From Chlorocebus sabaeus (taxonomy: Eukaryota > Chordata > Mammalia > Primates > Cercopithecidae), in assembly GCF_047675955.1 (NCBI RefSeq), contig NC_132927.1, positions 62,167,702-62,231,701 of the forward strand: 64,000 nucleotides of DNA, given 5' to 3'. Numbering within the stretch: the first letter of the stretch is position 1; every line of letters begins with the position of its first letter. A program made the translations under genes and the position numbers. Positions 59,427 through 64,000 of this stretch are shown here, piece by piece. A model generated the notes under the pieces. The model was not told the origin of the DNA and ran no database searches. It saw nothing but the letters and a program-made list of their open reading frames with translations.

Positions 59427-60343
59427 GAAAGAGACAGTTTACAGTTCTAAAACCAAATGTAAATATATTTTGAAAGAGAGGTCCCTGCATGAAATAGACA
59501 GGGGGTGCCTAGATTTTAGGATAATCGTGTTGAAGTCCCTATCTTTGAGATGTAAAAGCTCTGATTTGCAACCTCTTTAAAATGACATTTAAAACTCTGT
59601 GTTCCAAAATCTCCATTACATTTTATTAAAATCTATCTGGTCACATAATCAATAAATGCTTATTGAAAACCTAATCATACTTTCTTATTTGAAGAAATTT
59701 AAAATAAGATGTTCAGATTTAACATTGAATATGCTCTCTGTGAATAGAAAATGTATTTCACTATAAAAGTCAGTGAATACCTAGGTTTCTTTTTGAGAAA
59801 TACAGAGCACTTTTTATTTTCCTTTTTCAATCAAATGTCATTTTTCAAACTTTTTTTCCTTAAACTCTTTCCAAAAGCCAATGAGAGCTCTCTAATGTAA
59901 AAGTATCACGCTTAGAAAGGGTTCCGTTTTGCAGATAAAATGAGAAGAACAACTATTATAGTTTTATATTTTAAAAATCATTCAATAGTGGAATATTTGA
60001 TGGTTTCCAATCGTGAGTCCTTCTAAGCATTGAACAGTTAGAAGCACTGAGCTTGGAAGGAGATGGAAAAACTCACATTGGAAGACTATACATGAGCAAA
60101 CATATGGAAATCATTTAATTATTTGGAGGTCATCTTTTGGACAGTGTCTGTTGGGCCCAGCTGGAGCTTAATGCAAAAGCCCCAAAGCTCTAGCCGTACC
60201 CTCCAATCTCTTCAGTGTATTTCACCAAAAAGCCACACAAATCTGCATCCTAATTAGGTTAAGCTTTGGACTATATTTGCCCAAGTTAACAGGCACTTTT
60301 ACGCAGATATGATATTGTCATGGCTGCATCCCTACATCCCATT
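59427..60343. other. Unassigned sequence
   Basis: No family or gene recognised. Confidence 0.5.
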
Positions 60344-60378
<35 letters not shown>

Positions 60379-60399
60379 ATGTGTGTGTGCACGTGTGTG
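60344..60399. repeat. (TC)n(TG)n compound microsatellite
   Basis: A (CT)10-type run passes into TG/TATG repeats. Likely polymorphic. Confidence 0.92.
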
Positions 60400-60470
60400 A
60401 GTGCTTCTTAATGCCAAATTACACATATTTTGCTTTTGGTTTTGTTTTATTTCTATTTGTTCAGCTTGCT

Positions 60471-60530
60471 AGATACATGATGGAATTTTGGATGCTAGGT
60501 AGATACATGATGGAATTTTGGATGCTAGGT
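60471..60530. repeat. Perfect tandem duplication of a 30-bp unit
   Basis: The unit starting agatacatgatggaattttg and ending gatgctaggt occurs at 60471-60500 and again, base for base, at 60501-60530. Identity of the copies suggests a recent event. It lies about 70 bp after the TC/TG microsatellite. Confidence 0.95.
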
Positions 60531-60779
60531 TTTATAAAAATATCATCAGATTCCAATGGTCTTTTGTAGGAAGTTTATAACCTACTTTTATTTTCTAAGT
60601 TTTAAAGAGACTTAGTATCAGTGCATGAAAGTACTTTGAAGGCTATACTGGCACACATACAGAAACATCATTTGAAAGAGTAGAATTCATAAAATATGGG
60701 CAATTTGGATCACAGAGTTAATCCACTTTTAAGGTCTCTAAGTTAAATGTCATTTTTCTGTAGTCCAGATAGAGACACC

Positions 60780-61075
60780 CTGTATCAGCCAGGGTTCCTT
60801 GGAGAACAAAAACCAAAGTATATATTGTATATACATGTACATACACACATATATACATATCACATTATTTATATAATATGATAATGTTATATATAATGTA
60901 ATAATATAATCTGTATGTATCTATATACTATATGTGAATGGAGATAGATAGATGGGTAGCTAGATAGACAGAAGAGATTTATTTTTTAAGAGATTGGTTT
61001 ATGTGATTGTGAAATCTGGCAAGTCTGAAGCCCATAGGGCAGGCTGGGAACTCAGGGCAAAGATCAAACCCAGAC
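60780..61075 (+). mobile_element. Interspersed repeat of uncertain family with AT/GATA insert
   Basis: Starts tgtatcagccagggttcctt, then an AT-rich microsatellite and a short (GATA)n run (to about 60975), then 'gaagagatttattttttaagagattgg', 'ttatgtgattgtgaaatctggcaagtctg'. This order is familiar from a common human repeat (cagggttctccagag...gagatttatt...ggctcacgtgattatgg), but I cannot name the family with confidence. Confidence 0.5.
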
Positions 61076-62824
61076 TGCTATTAGCATAATATGGCATCAA
61101 GATCAGGATATCACAGATGTGGTTATAACACACTTTGTTAAGACCTCAGAAAGATTCAAAGCAGTGCCTTTTGGACCCTTTTGACAAGACAAAAATGCTG
61201 TGGTTTTACCACACCCCCCTGACTCTTAGCTCAGGTAGAGAGCCTTTATTGCACAGAATTCTGGGCATGACTTTGGGACAATGGAATGAAGCGCAATACA
61301 ATTTTATAGAAAACCAATAAAATGGTTTTATTTTAAAGAGTTTCATCGGTGGAATTATCATTATCTTGAACTAAAATGAAAAGAAGCATTTAGACCTTCA
61401 ATCTCTTATTAGGAAAACTATTCATTGCAAACTCATGCCATGTCTCATGAAAAAGGAAGCACCACTCAGAGATCAGGTACAAGAGCAATAAACAACCACA
61501 TATGGGAAGTAGAGTGGGCTCCAATCAAGGAAGTGGCTGTATGTGTTGGTCTTGATTTCAGAATCCTTATGGCACATTACCTGCAATGTACCTTCCATTT
61601 TCTCCCTTTTTGAATAAAAGAGTCTACAGTGGCTCTTCTGTGCCTGGCTTATAATGGTAACTCTATGTTAGGAGAAACAATGGAGGTAATTTGTCCCTTT
61701 ACTTCCTTGTTTATAGGTCTTCGAATTGAGAGCAGCCACTCCTGAGGGGTCTTGTCGCCACCCGAACCTTGTCTTCAAGCCTGACGGTACAGCTGGGTGA
61801 GAATTTGGAAGTCTTGGAATAGGATGAGTACATTTTGCTCATGGGAGGAATATAAGTAATTCGTGACCAGGGCCAGACTATAGTGGATTAAAGATAGCCA
61901 TTTATTCATTATGAGTCTCCTCCATAAAAGGTGGACTTTATTGTCTATCCTCTTTAATATGTGCTGGTCTGGTGATTGGTTCACCAAATGATGGCAATGG
62001 AAGTGACACTGTGCCATTCCCAGGACTAAGCCTGTTACATTCATGAGACCAAGCACCTAAGCACTAGATGTTGGAGAGGACCTTCTGTCTAACATGGTGG
62101 TTTTCTTTTAATACTTCAGCTTCAGTGAGAGGAATGAACCTGGGGTTCTGTGAAGGAGGAAGATATGTGTTCTGCGCAGCAGTCTGATCAGAGATTCAAC
62201 ACATATTTTTTGAAAAATCTACTGTGTTCCAGACACGTTTCTGAATAGTTGTATAACTCATGTTTGCAACAGACTGCCCATATATCTTACATATAGTCAA
62301 TATCTGCAAACCCAAAGTAAAAAAAAATAGTAAAATATTCATATTAAAAGATTTGGAACTGATATTTATTCTGTTAACTGAACATGAAATTTGTTTTATG
62401 AGCTTGGCTTATAATATCATGGTGTAAAAACAGCCCAAGGTTACATAAAACCCAGGTTAGCAGTTAAAAAGGAATGCATTGCAATAATCAGAATATGAAA
62501 AATAGCAGAAATATTTACCACTATATACTTGAGGAAAATTCATCACAACCAACATGGGAAGCTTTCAATTGATAAGTTATAATACAAGAGATCATTTTAT
62601 TCATGAAAAATAGAAAATTCTCAAAGTTTCAATTTAGTGGCTGTGTAGAAATCAATTCTCATCTAACATTGACATTAGAATGTGCTTTGTGTTTGCTTTG
62701 CACAAAGTAAAGTAGCGTGAGGTTATAAAAAAGACAAAATATAGTTTGGCAAAAACTGAACAGGGGTAAAAGTGAGAACATAGAATGAAATTTTAGAATA
62801 TTTGTCAATGATAGTATAAATATA
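61076..62824. other. Unassigned sequence
   Basis: No family or gene recognised. Short frames at 61135-61613 and 61775-62056 show no domain. Confidence 0.5.
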
Positions 62825-62985
62825 TTACCTAGTACTGAGCTAGGTATTTTACCTAAACTGTATTAATTTTCTCAATTATTTTCACAATTACTGTAAGCAA
62901 GTAAGCACTATTATTAACTCTACATTTGCAGATAAAAAAACTGAAGCATTAAACATCTTGTGATTTTCCCAAGTTGGTGTTTCAG
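62825..62985 (-). mobile_element. MIR, minus strand
   Basis: The text 'gagctaggtattttacctaaactgtattaattttctcaattattttcacaattac', cactattattaactctacat and 'cagataaaaaaactgaagcattaaac' is reversed MIR. Confidence 0.7.
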
Positions 62986-63059
62986 TTGCTTATTGCTTTA
63001 TCAACCAAGAAATGGAACAATACCTCTGCTCACAAGATAAGCATAAATGTTAAAGATCC

Positions 63060-63310
63060 ATGACGAATTGTCTCCCAACAGCCTGAGCCATCACATGAGA
63101 GCACAGTTTGACTGCTCTCATGGAGAAACCACATGGAAGGATCACGTGGAGAAGAAACGTTTTGAAAACACATACAGAAGAGAAGACATCCAGCTATCTT
63201 AGCATCCCAGAGACCTGTAGAACTATTCAGCTGAGCTCACTGAAACCACAGAACCATGAGAGATGATAAAGTGTTTGTTGTTTGAAGCAACTACATTTCT
63301 AAGTGTAATT
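63060..63310 (+). mobile_element. Possible old LTR-like repeat
   Basis: The ending 'ccacagaaccatgagagatgataaag' then tgtttgttgtttgaagcaac resembles the shared 3' end of several old LTRs (aatcatgagagataataaa...gttgttttaagccac). Tentative. Confidence 0.4.
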
Positions 63311-63459
63311 TCACTAAAATATAGAGTAATGTTTCCTTGTATGAATTTACTACATTTTTAAAAACCATCTTTTCCCTTTAGAAATTGAAAGCAACATCGG
63401 AGAAGATGAAATGCACGACTTCAAAGATTCCGTGGTTTTATTCTAATTGTGCTTGAGCA

Positions 63460-63570
63460 CTGAATGTAGTAAAGTAGAAAGAGTCCTAGACTGGAAGTTG
63501 AGAGATTTGGGTTTTATTTTCTACTCTGTCAAAAGTTATCTGATGACCTCAAGCAAGGAAGATTCACATT
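63460..63570 (+). mobile_element. Probable MIR 5' part
   Basis: The line aaagagtcctagactggaag, then 'ttgagagatttgggttttattttctactctgtc' and 'gatgacctcaagcaag', is like the MIR tRNA-related part (gagcctggactctggagtcag...cctgggttcgaatcctgg...gtgaccttgggcaag). Confidence 0.52.
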
Positions 63571-63679
63571 TTAGATTTAAGTTTTTAAGTTCAATGAGAA
63601 ATTGAACTATAAAGTGAGAAATTTGGTCTCAATTTGAAGCTTTTCTAGAGCTAACATTTTATAACTCTAGATTTAAACC

Positions 63680-63885
63680 ACCTAGAACAGTATTTCTCAA
63701 AAAGGTAGGGAAAGTCTTCATTTTGTGGAAATATCTTTCTGACTTCTGGTGGATAAACCTCTCCCGTTAGCATTTAAACTCAGTTTTGTCCCGCCCTCAT
63801 CACTATGAAATCACCCACTCGAAATGTTCTTAACCACCCTCAGGGAGCCTTATCATCCTGAGTTGAGAATCTAATTCTGAATTTC
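63680..63885. mobile_element. Possible hAT-Charlie MITE fragment
   Basis: The start cagtatttctcaaaaaggta (from 63688) and the end gagttgagaatcta look like decayed Charlie-group inverted ends (CAGTGTTTCTCAA / TTGAGAAACACTG). The interior is not recognised. Tentative. Confidence 0.35.
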
Positions 63886-64000
63886 CACAAAGTCAGTGTT
63901 TTGAGAATACGTAAATGAGTTTGGAGATAACCAATTTTTTAAAAAAGTAAGTCTTCTAATCCAAGAACATATTGTATCTTTCCATATATTTTGTTTTAAT

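Noticed and set aside
1..64000. CRISPR arrays, bacterial operons, phage or plasmid signatures
   Set aside because: None present; repeat content is that of a primate chromosome throughout.
1..64000. tRNA, U6, 7SK, Y RNA or other small RNA gene copies
   Set aside because: I looked for their characteristic starts and boxes and saw none apart from 7SL-derived Alu and tRNA-derived MIR.

Overview
The window looks like ordinary nuclear DNA of a catarrhine primate, most likely human or another great ape. It is AT-rich and CpG-poor. It carries Alu elements of J, S and Y type, a young primate L1 (L1PA type), MaLR solo LTRs, a MADE1 mariner hairpin, MER5A and MER20-like hAT elements, and many old MIR and L2 fragments. 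I find no convincing protein-coding gene, tRNA, rRNA or CpG island, so this is intergenic or deep intronic sequence. Every reading frame with recognisable homology is a broken piece of a transposon (L1 ORF2 or L2 reverse transcriptase). The rest are short chance frames. Family names come from remembered consensus sequences, not from an alignment run here.

Layout. 1-2.6 kb: an L2 on the minus strand split by a nested Alu pair, then an old Alu arm, an AluY and a MIR. 2.6-9 kb: mostly unassigned, with L2 and MIR scraps and a truncated L1 3' end. 9-10 kb: a MaLR solo LTR and an unexplained long inverted repeat. 11.5-13 kb: a 1.4 kb L1PA on the minus strand with a clean target-site duplication. 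13.6-17.3 kb: L2 and MIR fragments, one carrying a T-box-like palindrome. 17.7-24 kb: three Alus and a TG repeat, then a split hAT-like element interrupted by another Alu. 25-29.8 kb: an A39 homopolymer, an MST/THE1-type solo LTR, an Alu and a probable ERV1 LTR. 29.8-38.2 kb: largely unassigned, with MADE1 and an L2. 38.2-38.4 kb: a T27 tract flanked by a 7-bp duplication, and a near-consensus CTCF motif 60 bp further on. 39.6-42.7 kb: two old L1s in opposite orientation, an AluJ and a MIR. 45.1 kb: a (CG)6(CA)13 tract. 46.7-51.5 kb: MIR, L2, MER20-like and AluJ. 51.5-56 kb: unassigned. 56-59.4 kb: a MaLR LTR, a MIR, and two L2/hAT pairs in the same order. 60-64 kb: microsatellites, a perfect 30-bp tandem duplication and old repeat fragments.

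There is no operon-like or cooperating gene system. The interest lies in the layering of mobile elements and in a few short sequence structures that the element catalogue does not explain: the 9.5-10.0 kb inverted repeat, the interleaved repeats at 58.2 kb, the T27 tract, the CTCF, T-box and YY1 motifs, and the CG/CA tract.
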